A DNA stretch of 64,000 nt from Chrysoperla carnea. Taxonomy: Eukaryota > Arthropoda > Insecta > Neuroptera > Chrysopidae. Below, piece after piece: positions 53,001-63,089 of the stretch (position 1 is the first letter of the stretch; each line of letters opens with the position of its first letter). The position numbers and the translations under genes are program-made. The stretch lies in assembly GCF_905475395.1 (NCBI RefSeq), contig NC_058342.1:33314140-33378139 (forward strand). The letters run 5' to 3'. The notes below the pieces were generated by a model. That model was not told the DNA's origin and did no database searches. It saw nothing but the letters and a program-made list of their open reading frames with translations.

Positions 53001-54442
53001 AGTCAGTCAATATGTAGACGTAAGTAATTTTAAAAAATCAAGTCACGACCATGTTTTTTCGGATCTAAATCGAAAAATATCGATCCTAGGAAAAATTTAT
53101 TAGGACCAAGGATTATTTTTCGTGTTAAAGTGAAAATAAATGAGATATTCAATAAACAAACATGCATTCTTCCCTTCGCGCAGTCGGGTAAAAATTGAAT
53201 TAATTTTGTGTTTGATTTTTAGTTTAAACAATTAATGTTAAAACTGGACCCAGACGATGATGAAGACGAAGATAACGCGAATAATAAGTCGACATCAACA
53301 AATCCCCAAAGTCGTTTGGTTGGTAACCCAGTTAATGCAGTTAACAACACAACTGGTAACGCAACAAACCCCACAGCGACCAGTCAGACCAGTGGCCAGA
53401 CAACGTATCCATCAACACAGAATCAAAGTGGACAAATATCAACGGATCTATCTACATCTCAGACTAGTGAATCATCACCCAATAAATCCTTTCAATCCGC
53501 GTACAATTCATCCTCACAGCTGCAAGTACAAGAGAAGGATCCATTGGGTGGTATTCCAGATACACCTGTTATTAATTTAACAAAAGTAAGTCGAATACCT
53601 TCTTTCTATATTTAATATTCAGGTTATGGTCACACTAGCGTTGATTTTAACGTACGGTTGTTAGAATTACATAGTTTTAAGTGGAAGTCGAAACAACGTC
53701 CCTTTAAATTGTTATCTGTGTGAATCAGAAACCTTAGTGGAGTTAATAGATGTACATTGGCTGAGTAGCTAAGTAATCAATTTGGATTTGTGGGTAACAA
53801 CTACACTGTGTGCTGTGTCCGTCAGGTTATTGTCAGTTTCAAACAATAGAGGCTTTATCGACAGCACACATGTATACAAGTTTTTCACACGAATTTCTTT
53901 TTAACTTCTATTAACTCGTCTACATGGTGTAACCAGTGGGAGTTTAGGCTTAGGCCCGTGGGTCTAGGCCGACAACAGTTAAGGGGCGTCAAAATTAAAA
54001 AATTTTAGGTTATATTGTTGGGTTTGATTTTAAAAATTGTTATCGAAATCTGTCGATACAAATTTCTATAAAAGGGCGCCTCTAGTTCATTTACGAAGAC
54101 GTTTGGGTTAGGCGTCATTACCATCAAATCTGCCACTGATTAAAACTAAAATATTTTATTAATTAGTAAAAAATTTTCTTTTTTCTTTTCTTAAAAATAT
54201 TAACATAATAAAAATTAATTTAATAGGACAGTCCGCCACGTGTTCCAAAATTAGTGATATCAAATCGACGGCCAATAACGACCGTTGATTTAACCTCCGA
54301 TAACAATACAAGAAATCGATCACGATCGCATCGTGCATCTGAAAAATCGAAAAAATCGCGAACAAAACGAAAACGGAAAAAAATATTAACATCCTCAGGC
54401 TCAGATTCCGATGACTTCAGTGATCCAGACTTTTTAGCGTAA
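38021..54442 (+). CDS. Nipped-B: Nipped-B, cohesin-loading factor (NIPBL/Scc2)
   Basis: Seventeen exons join in phase to 2449 residues: 38021-38084, 40057-40225, 40697-40815, 41811-42309, 42668-43640, 45085-45364, 46128-46280, 46579-49241, 49372-49761, 50048-50312, 50931-51121, 51516-51827, 51993-52139, 52364-52734, 52845-53019, 53223-53585, 54227-54442. The protein loads cohesin onto chromatin and affects enhancer-promoter contact. Exon 1 (PSVPITTLAGVASLTD) and exons 2-3 (KSLLFHPRVAEEAQ, STDYIELKDHYAS) match the NIPBL N-terminus that binds MAU2/Scc4. Exons 4-6 are low-complexity Ser/Thr/Gln/Asn-rich. From exon 7 (KVERRFVPVLEKL) the HEAT-repeat body begins, with KIPEICVKMIRRVNDEEGIK in exon 8 and WAKRSKDENLKEMGDVSSGM in exons 10-11. 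The last exon has a basic RTKRKRKK patch and an acidic SDSDDFSD end. The length lies between the Drosophila and human proteins. Confidence 0.96.
39563..39828 (+). mobile_element. tRNA-derived SINE with 14-bp target duplication
   Basis: A 238-base body (39577-39814) in Nipped-B intron 1 is flanked by perfect copies of ATAAAAGTTGGCAA (39563-39576 and 39815-39828). The head carries an A-box-like CAGCTCAGTGGCCTAGTGAG and a clear B box, GGATTCGAATCC at 39647-39658, the RNA polymerase III promoter layout of a tRNA. The tail is a short CCATTATTATTG run. It has no coding capacity and depends on a non-LTR partner for copying. The perfect duplications suggest a fairly recent insertion. Confidence 0.9.
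40976..41150 (-). mobile_element. Non-LTR retrotransposon 3' UTR fragment with TAACC tail
   Basis: It lies in Nipped-B intron 3. The start GGTTAGGTTAGAGTGGC, then GGACACTCTTAGACCATAGG and TGTGATACCA, is the reverse complement of the 3' end of the element at 2960-3045 (TCTTATGGTCTAAGTGTGTC, then CTCTAACCTAACC). So the two insertions are from one family in opposite orientations. The coding part is lost here. Confidence 0.65.
42345..42625 (-). mobile_element. Dispersed retroelement-like repeat family B, copy 2
   Basis: It lies in Nipped-B intron 4 and fills most of it. It shares GGGGTGCCGTAAATGAATCC, CTAGCA and AGCTACAGAATTCTGCCTAA with the copies at 32.0 and 62.3 kb, at lower identity. TAATAATA-type runs flank it on both sides (42350 and 42612). 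A 71-codon minus-strand frame across it could be a remnant of a coding region, but I do not recognise it. Confidence 0.5.
44660..44770. repeat. Degenerate fragment of the 307-bp satellite (Nipped-B intron 5)
   Basis: AAAACTCAATATATACGGTA, then ATTTTGACCCAAAGAATACA and TTCATTTAATGATTGG, follows the order of the corresponding part of the 307-bp unit in Atg4. The palindromic core is missing. It shows that the family spread beyond Atg4 as single fragments. Confidence 0.6.
45440..45840 (-). repeat. Dispersed repeat family A, copy 4 (Nipped-B intron 6)
   Basis: Reverse orientation relative to the Atg4 copies. It shows TTTAGTCCCAAGTTTGTAGC, AAAAATATTGATGCTACGAA, TATAGGTGTTCATAAAAT, CATCTTGTAAACCATTAGAG and AACATCACTGTTTACCC. 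It is nearly full length and again lacks a coding frame. Confidence 0.75.
51245..51400 (-). repeat. Dispersed repeat family A, truncated copy 5 (Nipped-B intron 11)
   Basis: It carries ATATATCAAGGTATATTAAG, AAAAATATTGATGCTACGAA, TAGGTGTTCATAAAATCACC and AGTCCATTTTCTGTTGCCC, and is cut off before the GATGGGTC part. It is followed at 51404-51420 by CTCTAACCTAACCTAACC, a tail like those of the non-LTR elements at 3.0 and 41.0 kb. Confidence 0.65.
53735..53900. repeat. Dispersed repeat family C, copy in Nipped-B intron 16
   Basis: GTACATTGGCTGAGTAGC, then GGTAACAACTACACTGTG and TCAGTTTCAAACAATAGAGG, is paralleled at about 55440-55560 (GTACGTTGAGTGATTAGC, GATAACAACTACACTGTC, TCAGTTTCGAACAATAGATG) and in part at 55355-55400. 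The class is unknown. Confidence 0.6.
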
Positions 54443-54556
54443 CAACTGATTTAATACCATTCAGTAGGTGATTTATTTTTGTTATTGAGACACAAACTCA
54501 ACTTGAATAATATACAGTGTGTGTAAGGAACGTGTGTGACAAAAACATAATAATTT

Positions 54557-54566
54557 AATAAATAAA
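54557..54566 (+). terminator. Polyadenylation signal of Nipped-B
   Basis: Two overlapping AATAAA hexamers start about 115 bases after the stop codon, directly before an A-run. More A-rich sequence follows to about 55020, with other possible signals (for example near 54610). Confidence 0.55.
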
Positions 54567-55330
54567 AAAAAAAAAAACACTATCAGCTTTTATTTAGAGT
54601 ACAGTGTGAATAAAGAATACAAATAAACTTCTAAAAAAAAATTCTTTAGTGCTGCGTCTGCGTGAGTGATTTATATAAAAAAGAAACCCAAGTCTTAAAA
54701 GAAAATTTAAAATATTCTTCTTTTGTTTTTGTAAAAAAAAGATAAAATTTAAATAATATTGCACAAAAGTGAAATAAAAAATATTATAAATAAGTAAAAT
54801 TAAAAAAAAAAAAAACTATAATTATTAAAAAAAAAAAATGAAAATTTAAAAATTACAACACAATTTAAGTGAATTTAAAAATATTTTTAACAATTAAAGT
54901 AATTAACAGAAAAAATTTTATAAAGTAAAAAAATGAAAAAAAACCCAAAAAAAAAAAAAAAATTGATTTAAAAAAAAAAAACAAAAAAACAAAACAAATA
55001 ATACATTTCAAAATTTCATTACAGTCAAAAACCGGTTATAATGACATTTACGGAAGTGTTATATCCGACACTTTATCACTCTCTTTACTAGGAGCTAATT
55101 TAGTGAATTTTTTATAAACAGGATTCTTTTTTGAGGAAAAAAATGAAAGCTCGGTCGTCAAAAGACAAGATGAAATAGCATAAAGTTTAGTTGAGCGACA
55201 AATGAGCCCCTACTTAGTAACAGTTTTACGTCACAGGTACATCAATTATCTTCCGCTGGCCGTTCAATTAACAGCCTAGCCTTTTTACTAATCGCCCCCG
55301 TTCAATTACTGGCCTGAACGAATTGGAGAT
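54567..55330. other. A-rich low-complexity DNA downstream of Nipped-B
   Basis: Many A-runs of 8-15 bases lie between 54780 and 55010 on the plus strand. They could be an alternative longer 3' UTR or retro-tail remnants. No gene is seen. Confidence 0.4.
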
Positions 55331-55600
55331 TACTCCTTAAGTGTTGTATAGTATGCTGTCAGTTTCAAACAATAGATGCTTTGTCTTTTATACATACTAT
55401 GTGGTATAATTTATATATGGTAACCCGAAAAAACACGGAGACGTACGATGTACGTTGAGTGATTAGCCATGTAGTCATTCTGTATCGGTTGATAACAACT
55501 ACACTGTCAAATTATTATCAGTTTCGAACAATAGATGATTTGTATGCAATATACGCATTACTAAAAAATGAATGGCTGAAGATCGTGCAGGCCACTAATT
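55331..55600. repeat. Dispersed repeat family C, second locus
   Basis: It contains two TCAGTTTC(A/G)AACAATAGATG segments, at about 55360 and 55520, that match the Nipped-B intron 16 copy. Flanking GTTCAATTA/TAATTGAAC words near 55260, 55310 and 55595 suggest inverted edges. No coding frame. Confidence 0.5.
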
Positions 55601-58292
55601 GAACGGCGCCGGTTAAGCTATGAATTGGACATATATGTGACATTATCGACACTGACAATTCTGTTACACTTGTGATGCGGCGCCCCAACTCGACATTTTG
55701 AAATTCTATCTGGCGTTTTAACAACCCGGCTTTCTGTTTTTCTCGAAGTGAAAGAACAAATGAGTGCCTAGTAACATAACAATTCTTAATATTTTGACTA
55801 CATTGTAGTAAAAAATTTCGTTAAGTTGTTCCTTACAAAAAAAATTAGCAAAATATCATAAATAAATTGTATTCAACTCAAAATTAAGTGAATAATGTTC
55901 AAAATAGTAAATATTGATCGTTATAGATGACTAACACCAAAGATGTTTGGTCACTAAAACCGATATGTCATTTTATCAAATTTGTCATAATAAGCAATGT
56001 GTCGATATAACTGATTTTGACTGTATTTTGATCGAAAACGTACAAATCACAAGCTATTTTTTTTTAATTTTTTACTTTTTTGATTTTTTACCACAATACA
56101 ACCTCACCCCCTCCTTTTCCAATCATGTATAAACACATCCCTCCCCTGTTTTGTTAATTTTTTTTCTTTTTGTTTAAATATTAAATGCTTGTTTGAAAAT
56201 TTTTTTTTAAAATTCGTATACGTATGAATCAGATTTCAGTGCGCATGATCGTACAAAATACTACCTCCCTCAACCACTCTCCTCACCCCCTGTTAACACA
56301 AACTGATTTGTGCGCATGATTTATTATTCATTCGCATGCGTGTACAATTATTTATTATTTTATTTTTAAATAAATACAGGGTCATTTTAGTTTTATTATG
56401 AAAATGAATTCTTTGTTTTCGAGAAAATTCTTTTCTGGTCGTGAACGAAACTCTATTAAGCGATCGAGGAATTCTAGGATAAATTTTATTATCTCTTCCA
56501 AGGATTGCTTTCCTTGTAGGATCATTATTTTGAGGCGTTTTACCGTGAAAAAGGGATTTTATGAGAAAATTTTGATTGCAAGATCTTCTTATCCTGGATC
56601 CGTTGACTATGAAACAGATCCGGAAATGTTTTATTATATAAATTAGAAAAATATAGTCATGGTATGGACCCTCAACGAGACTTTTGTGATAAGGAATTTT
56701 TGTCAGAAAATTCTATATTTATTAATTGATTGTATATTTTGTATTTCGCAATATTTTCCTAGATCGTTTAATTAGCTTTTAGTTCACAAAAGAAGAATTT
56801 TTTGTCATTATTTGGCGAGATTAGATACTCAAACTTTTTTCTAAACAATATATTCCCTAACACTCTGTAATTGTACTGCGCATGGTTATTACGTATGAGT
56901 AATTTCAAAAGGGTGCGTTCTACTTAACTATTTTTTTGTTTTTAATTCCTTCTGTGTTCGTAGGATCATGACAAGAAATGGAACCGAAATAAACGTGAGA
57001 TATTTTTTTTGGGACTTGATAATCTAGAACGGGCAAAAATTCTTGAAGGTTCCTACATACGTGAACGTTCCCTCAATTAGATTCTCTCCACCCTGCCTGC
57101 CTTTTTTTTGAAAACGCACTATATAAAAATTGTTTTCTCCCGAAAAATTTCCAACCCCCTTCAACCCTCTCTCAAAATGTATTTTTGTTAAATAACAAAA
57201 TTTAAAAAATAAAAGTCGTATTATTTATACGCATGCGCGTAATTTAAAAGAAACAATTAAACGTGTAAATTTTGTCTTTTCAAAAAAAATTTAATTAGTT
57301 TTAAAATTGTAAGTTTTTTCTTGAATATAATAAAAGAAATTTTCTATATTTATAATAAATATACAATTTTTTTATTTATTTATCACCCTCCGTCAACACC
57401 ACCCCCCTTCTGTCTCTCTCTCTCTCTCTCAACCACTGCCTATTACCTAGAACCCATCGAGTTAATCCATGATTGCGCCGACGCAGAAACAAATAAACAA
57501 GCATTTAATATTTTTGTTTTGTCTAAAAAAAATGGGATGCAATTATAACTATTTTTACATGGATTTAGCAAAAAAAAATATGTTTAATGGTTTTTCCAGA
57601 AAGTCTGGAGGTATTTTTTTTTTACAAATTTATTTATTTATTTATTATTTTTATAGCAATAAAATCTGAATAATCAAACTTTTTCAAGCTGTGATAATTT
57701 TTGTTGAAAAAATTTACTACGAAGCGAGATTCGTAATTGATTTGAGAAATTCGGAATTAATTTCGGTAGAAACTTAATTCTGAACGTGTTACGAATTACG
57801 AATAAATCTGACTTTCTGAATCATTCGAAATTTGAATAGAATTTTTTTAGGGGACCAACTAAATCTTTTTTTTTTTTTTTTTTAATTTATTTTTACTTTG
57901 GGTTTGAAAACTAATTCCATGTGAAAATTGCAAAATTTTGTTGTAGAAAAATTAAAACAATGTAATTCATGTAAAAAAAAATATATATCGATTATCGATC
58001 AAAAAAATTATCGATTGTATTAAAAAAAATAATAATAAAAAATTCTGTATAAATTGATACTCATGTACAAATTTGGCAATAGGATCGGATCCATAAATAT
58101 TGCAAATTTACCAAAAAAAAATAAATATGTAAAACAATGAAAAATGAGCCCGTCCAATACAAAATTTATCGTACATACATTAGTGTAAACTACGATTATC
58201 GTGCTTTTTACGGCTCCTAAGAATTCGATAATTGCAGGGATCTACGTTACTATTAATAACTCGCGGGCAATAATATTGCAACATATATCTGA
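55601..58292. other. AT-rich region, no gene seen
   Basis: No coding frame shows family features. Noted items are a TC-dinucleotide run at about 57409-57430, several TGCGCATG-like words (about 56239, 56309, 56333, 56877, 57231), and short termini resembling repeat ends (ACAGGGTCATTTTAG near 56376). A 16-base T-run lies near 57870. Confidence 0.4.
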
Positions 58293-59135
58293 TATACAGG
58301 GTGTTCTATTATTGATAGCAGAAAATTATACCAGTAAATTAAGCTTATCAAGACAAATGGAAAAGCTCTTTACAAAATTTCGATCTGAGGTCTAATTCCG
58401 GAGATGTAGCTATGGGAAAAATAGAAAAATTTATGAATTCACAGACCTATTAAATTCATTAAATTAGTAGGTGTCACTTAGATAATATAGAGGGGACTAT
58501 CATAAAACAATAATTGATTGTAAATTGATTTAATTGGGTAGCGAATACTGATAAAAAATATTGTGCTGTCTTTATTTATAAAGAATAAAAAAACTTTATC
58601 AAGTTATTTCACCAATACAGAGACACTTAGATGTGGGAAGGTATCTAATTATATATTAATATAGGTACGGGGGGGACACAATCAAGGCTGTTCTATCAAA
58701 GCTGTTGTGTTGACATTATGTGTTATGTATTAAACAATTTAATCCCCTCCTAATCGATATAAATGTATAATTTGATACCTCCCACATTTAAGTGTCTCTT
58801 TATTGGTGAAATAATTTGATAAATATGTATTATTTTTTTGTTTTCTTTATAAATAAAGATAACAAAATATTTTTTTTTAGTATTCGATACCCAGTTAAAT
58901 CAATTTACAATCAATTAAATTGTTTTATGATAGTCCCTCTATATTCGAAAGTGGCATATACTAATTTAATGAATTTGATAGGTCTGTGAATTTATAAATC
59001 TTTTTATTTTTCCCATAGCTATATCTCTCGAATCAGGCCTCAGATCGAGATTTGGTAAAGAGCGTTTCCACTTGTCTTGATAAGCTTAATTTACTGGTAT
59101 AATTTTCTGCTATCAATGACAGAACACCCTGTATA
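58293..59135. mobile_element. Foldback (long inverted repeat) element, about 843 bp
   Basis: The left end TATACAGGGTGTTCTATTA and the right end ACAGAACACCCTGTATA are reverse complements, and the match continues inward for roughly 350-380 bases per arm. Pairs include CCAGTAAATTAAGCTTATCA with TGATAAGCTTAATTTACTGG, and TTATGAATTCACAGACCTAT with the TAGGTCTGTGAATTTATAAA region. A centre of about 80-100 bases near 58660-58750 is unpaired and contains GGTACGGGGGGGACA. TA at both ends is a possible target duplication. There is no coding capacity, so it is a non-autonomous MITE or foldback element. The arms differ at scattered positions, so it is not newly formed. Confidence 0.9.
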
Positions 59136-59884
59136 TTTGAAATTATTATTATATTATTTTCAACTTTGATGATTAATTTTAGTATAACTTCATGAATGTA
59201 GACGAAAAATAAGAATACAATTTTTCGATACCTGCCTTGGTTAACCAAATATCGAAAGCTCAATAATTAAACAAAATTTTCGATATTTTGAAAAATACGC
59301 CAGATATCGAAAAATTGTATTTTTACTTTTCGTCTTATATCGTCAAGTTCATCAAAATTGAAAATATCAATTTTTTAAATTTGTGCCCCCACTACCGTGC
59401 TCATACATCCTTAATCATTGTAATATAGTTCCCTACAATTATCGCGCATATTTTTTGCATTCACGATTAATCCAAATATGTAGATTTTCGTCAATAATTT
59501 CGATGAATCACTGATCAAAAAGATCTTGAATGTAGATTTCTTGAAGCTATCTTGGTTAATTAATATTGGCGTTGAAATCTTTCAAAATTTTGAATGTAAC
59601 TTAGCAAATCAGATAAAACAATATTTTGATTGAATCCCTTCCTCTTTGCACCCACTTCCCGGATTTACACTAATGTGCGTGGATGCGTATAAAGTGTCAA
59701 TTGAATGGACGGGTCCATTGGTAGCCTTAAGTGTTCTACTGTGAAATCCTATTTCTTTTGAATTTATCAAAGTGAACAAAGTTGTAAAAATTTTATAAAA
59801 TAATTTGATCGTTTTTAGCATTCCCATTTCTAATTTTGATTAAATCGTTTAAGTGTACAAAGAAAATCGGTCAATATTTTCACG
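59136..59884. other. Spacer between foldback elements
   Basis: The segment at 59150-59330 (ATAACTTCATGAATGTAGA, CGATATTTTGAAAAATACGC) resembles, in reverse, sequence at about 16795-16920 in lipocalin intron 2, so it is a further dispersed repeat. No gene is seen. Confidence 0.45.
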
Positions 59885-61915
59885 AATATAGTCCAATAGA
59901 AATAGCAAATATTTATATATACGAATTTTCCCAAAATCTGATATAAAGAAATTTTGATTTATATGTCCTAAAATCATTGTTCAAATATGAGGAGGCCTAG
60001 AAAAGGTCAAATTCGAATTGTCGACCGAAATTTCCTTGTGGATTTTCCGCCATCTTGAAAAAAGGGTTAAATTCAGTTTTTTTTTTATAATAACTCAGTT
60101 CTCCGTTGAGATACGAAAATTTATTGCAATACTTTTTTGTTTTTCTCACGATTTACAATTTAAGGTCCTTTACATTTTTGACCTATCGTCCATCGCTATT
60201 GAGATATTGATCGAAAAAACGTCAAATTCGTTTATTTATTTTTTCAGTTGTCTCGAGTCTTTTTAAGCGAGCGTACGTGTTTGAAAATTTAATGGGAGCC
60301 TCGTGGATTTGTACATGTCCAATTTTTCAATGTCACCTGGTGATTCTTGGCTAATATTTGTAAAATCTAAATCAGAAATTTGAAAAAATTGATTGATACT
60401 GGTAACGCATAACACTAGGTTGAGGTACTTTGTTCAACTCTAGTCTCAATTCCGTTTGTAGTTGAAACAACATCCGGTAAAAATCTTATGAGATCATTTT
60501 CTTCATTATCACCGGTTTGCACATCTTTCTTCCAACAGTGCTAATGTTTGTTCAATATCATCTTCGTTTCGTGTCAAATTTTTATGAATTCAAGAATAAT
60601 TTGATGTTGTTAAGTTGGCATCGCTCGATTTTTGGAATAGCAATTCCGATGTGGATGAAATTTCTCGAGTTAGACTTGTACTATCTTCGAGAAATTCGCG
60701 AGTGTCTCATCAAATTTTCAAATGAGGTCGAGATACTTTGTTCAACACATTTGGTTTGTAGTTGATAAAATATCCGTTATTGAATTCATTGAATCATTTT
60801 CTTCCATTCTTTCTTCGCTGGTCATCATATTATCACCGGTTTGTTTATCTTTTACCAATAGTGCTGATCTTTCTTTAATATCAGCATCATCTTCGTTTCG
60901 TGTCAAATTTTTATGAATTCACGAATAATTTGATGTTGTTAAGTTGGCATCGCACGATTTTTGGTATAGTAACTCCGATGTGGATGAAATTTCTCGAGTT
61001 AGACTTGTACTTTCTTCGAGAAATTCGCGACTGTCTCTACAAATTTTCAAATGAGGTCGAGATACTTTGTTCAACTTTATTTTTTTTTTGTAGTTGATAC
61101 ATCATCCGTTATTGAATTCATTGAATCATTTTCCATCCTTTCTACGCTGATTTTTTTGGTATAGTAGGTCAGATGTGGATGAAATTTCTCGAGTTAAACT
61201 AGTACTTCGAGAAATTCGCGAGTGCCTCCTCAAATTTTCAAATGAGGTCGAGGTACTTTGTTCAACTCTAGTCTCAATTCCTTTTGAAGTTGAAACAACA
61301 TCCGGTAACAAACTAATTCTATCATTTTCTTCTATTCTCTTTCTTTTTTCCTTCTTTCATCTTCTTCCAACAGTGCTAATCTTTCTTTAATATCAGCATC
61401 ATCTTCTTTTCGTGTTTTTTTGTGAATACACGAATAATTTGATGTTGTTAAGTTGGCATCGCACGATTTTTTGTATAGTAACTCAGAGTCAATGAAATTT
61501 CTCGAGTTAGACTTGTACTTTCCTCGAGAAATCCGCGAGGATTTCATCAAATTTTCAAACACGTACGCTCGTTTAAAAAAACTCGAGACGACTTGAAATT
61601 TTTTCGATCGATATCTCAATAACGAGGGACGTTAGGTCAAATATGTAAAGGACCTTAATTGTAGATCGTGAAAAGCAACAAAAAATTATTGCATAAAAAT
61701 TTTCGTATCTCAACGGAGAATCGAGTTATTATGAAAAAACTTAATCATTTTTTCAAGATGGCAGAAAATCCACAAGGAAATTTCGGTCGACAATTCGAAG
61801 TTAAGCTTTTCTAGCTCTCCTCCACGTAATGTTCATATGCATATCGAAATGTATCTAACGACTGGACTATCAAGGGTTTTCGTAATTTATATCTGGGATT
61901 TCTGTTGGACTAACA
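59885..61915. mobile_element. Large foldback element with internal coding-like direct repeats, about 2.0 kb
   Basis: Arms of roughly 350-400 bases are inverted: AATTGTCGACCGAAATTTCC and TTGTGGATTTTCCGCCATCT near 60015-60055 pair with AGATGGCAGAAAATCCACAA and GGAAATTTCGGTCGACAATT near 61757-61796. The arms run out to about 59890 (GTCCAATAGAAAT) and 61910 (ATTTCTGTTGGAC) and in to about 60290 and 61550. The centre holds three to four direct repeats; GATGTTGTTAAGTTGGCATC starts at 60603, 60932 and 61441. On the minus strand the repeats read as Ser/Arg/Thr- and acid-rich protein with shared phrases such as SFENL, SRISR and DADIKER, broken by frameshifts and stops. I do not recognise the protein. 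No transposase is visible. Confidence 0.8.
61126..61619 (-). pseudogene. Decayed repetitive coding remnant inside the foldback element
   Basis: Two minus-strand frames, 61619-61332 and 61311-61126, join across a one-base frameshift in a purine run near 61325. Both carry SFENL or FENL followed by a basic SRISR segment and then LLYxK; the first continues with CDANLTTSNYS and DADIKERLALLEEDERR, a charged segment that could be helical. Two more copies at 60480-60745 and 60746-61075 have the same phrases but with stops and extra bases. It may be a captured host fragment or a lost transposon gene; no family is recognised. Confidence 0.45.
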
Positions 61916-62254
61916 CTGATTACGACAACACGACTCATTTATCATGACAAATATACCTAGAATCTACATTATGTTCACTGAATATTTGATTCAGGAAACT
62001 TTTAGATGTTCTCTTGTTTTGTTTTGTTTGGTTTTTTTTTGTGTAAAATATTGTAGATACAATTATAAATATGAGTTTTTTTTAAATGTTTAGAATTGTA
62101 CGCATGCGTATATGAAAATGAACATCACATAATAGATTGTAGGATAGTGACACATTAGGTTGACCCATTTCATCGTTTCTGCTTCGGATGGTATTGAAAA
62201 GTATTTCAGTGTTGACTATATTAATAATTTGTTGGTTTTCTTGGGAATGTGAGG

Positions 62255-62460
62255 AATGGGGGGTACCGCAAGTGGGATCCCTAGCACCTAGACCAAGAGT
62301 CCTCTGTGTCCTTGAAAACGGCCTGCCACCCGAAAACGAGAAGTCTTCGGGTAGAAGGCGCTATTAAAATCCAATGAAGCTAAAGGATTCTGTCGAGCCC
62401 AGACGCCACACAGGAAGCCTACCTCAATTGAGTCTTTTTCAAGGCTCTACAACTTTTTCA
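62255..62460 (-). mobile_element. Dispersed retroelement-like repeat family B, copy 3
   Basis: GGGGTACCGCAAGTGGGATC, CTAGCACCTAGACCAAGAGT, AAGTCTTCGGGTAGAAGGCG and AGCTAAAGGATTCTGTCGAG match the helicase intron copy at 31.97-32.20 kb in the same orientation. The two differ mainly by a short insertion near 62310. Orientation is inferred from the tail in the other copy. Confidence 0.65.
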
Positions 62461-63089
62461 TTTGACAGAAACTTTGTTTTTCCCTGTTTGAAAGAATTTT
62501 CTAAAATGCTAAAAATTCTCATGTTCAGAAAATCAGATCACAATCGACATGGAAATTTCTAGTCAAGAAATTTTAACGTTGGTTAGGGAAAATCGAATCT
62601 TTAGAATTCCGAAAACTTGATTTTTCATCGATATCTCGAAATTTAGGTGTTTTGTATTTATTTTAACCACAAATTTACCGTTTTCGGGTTCGATAATCCT
62701 AATGTTTTTTTATCAGGATACCACAAATTTCCACGCTCTTAATTCACTCATTCTAGTAAAAATTGATAAACTTTTCACTTCTCTTCGAAACAGAATCGAG
62801 AAAATGGGGCACCTTGACCAGTTACCTGATCTTACGGTCCGTAAACAATTAGATTACCAATTTAAATGTTTTTAGGTGTACTTAATTTATAACAATTTTC
62901 TCGAAATAGGTTGTACTGTACAGTGAAATATTTACTATAATAAACGTGCGTAGCCTCTTTTTGTTTTTTGGTGTCTTTAAACATTTAAAAAAAATTTCGC
63001 CAGACAGGACCAGAATTTAAGATTGATTTTTTTTCGTTACAGTAAAGAATAAAATTTTCCATCTTCCCCAAAATTTATGAAATATGAGA

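Noticed and set aside
57321-57669. Two overlapping plus-strand frames around the TC run
   Set aside because: They consist of low-complexity AT-rich codons and a simple repeat, with no homology or splice support.
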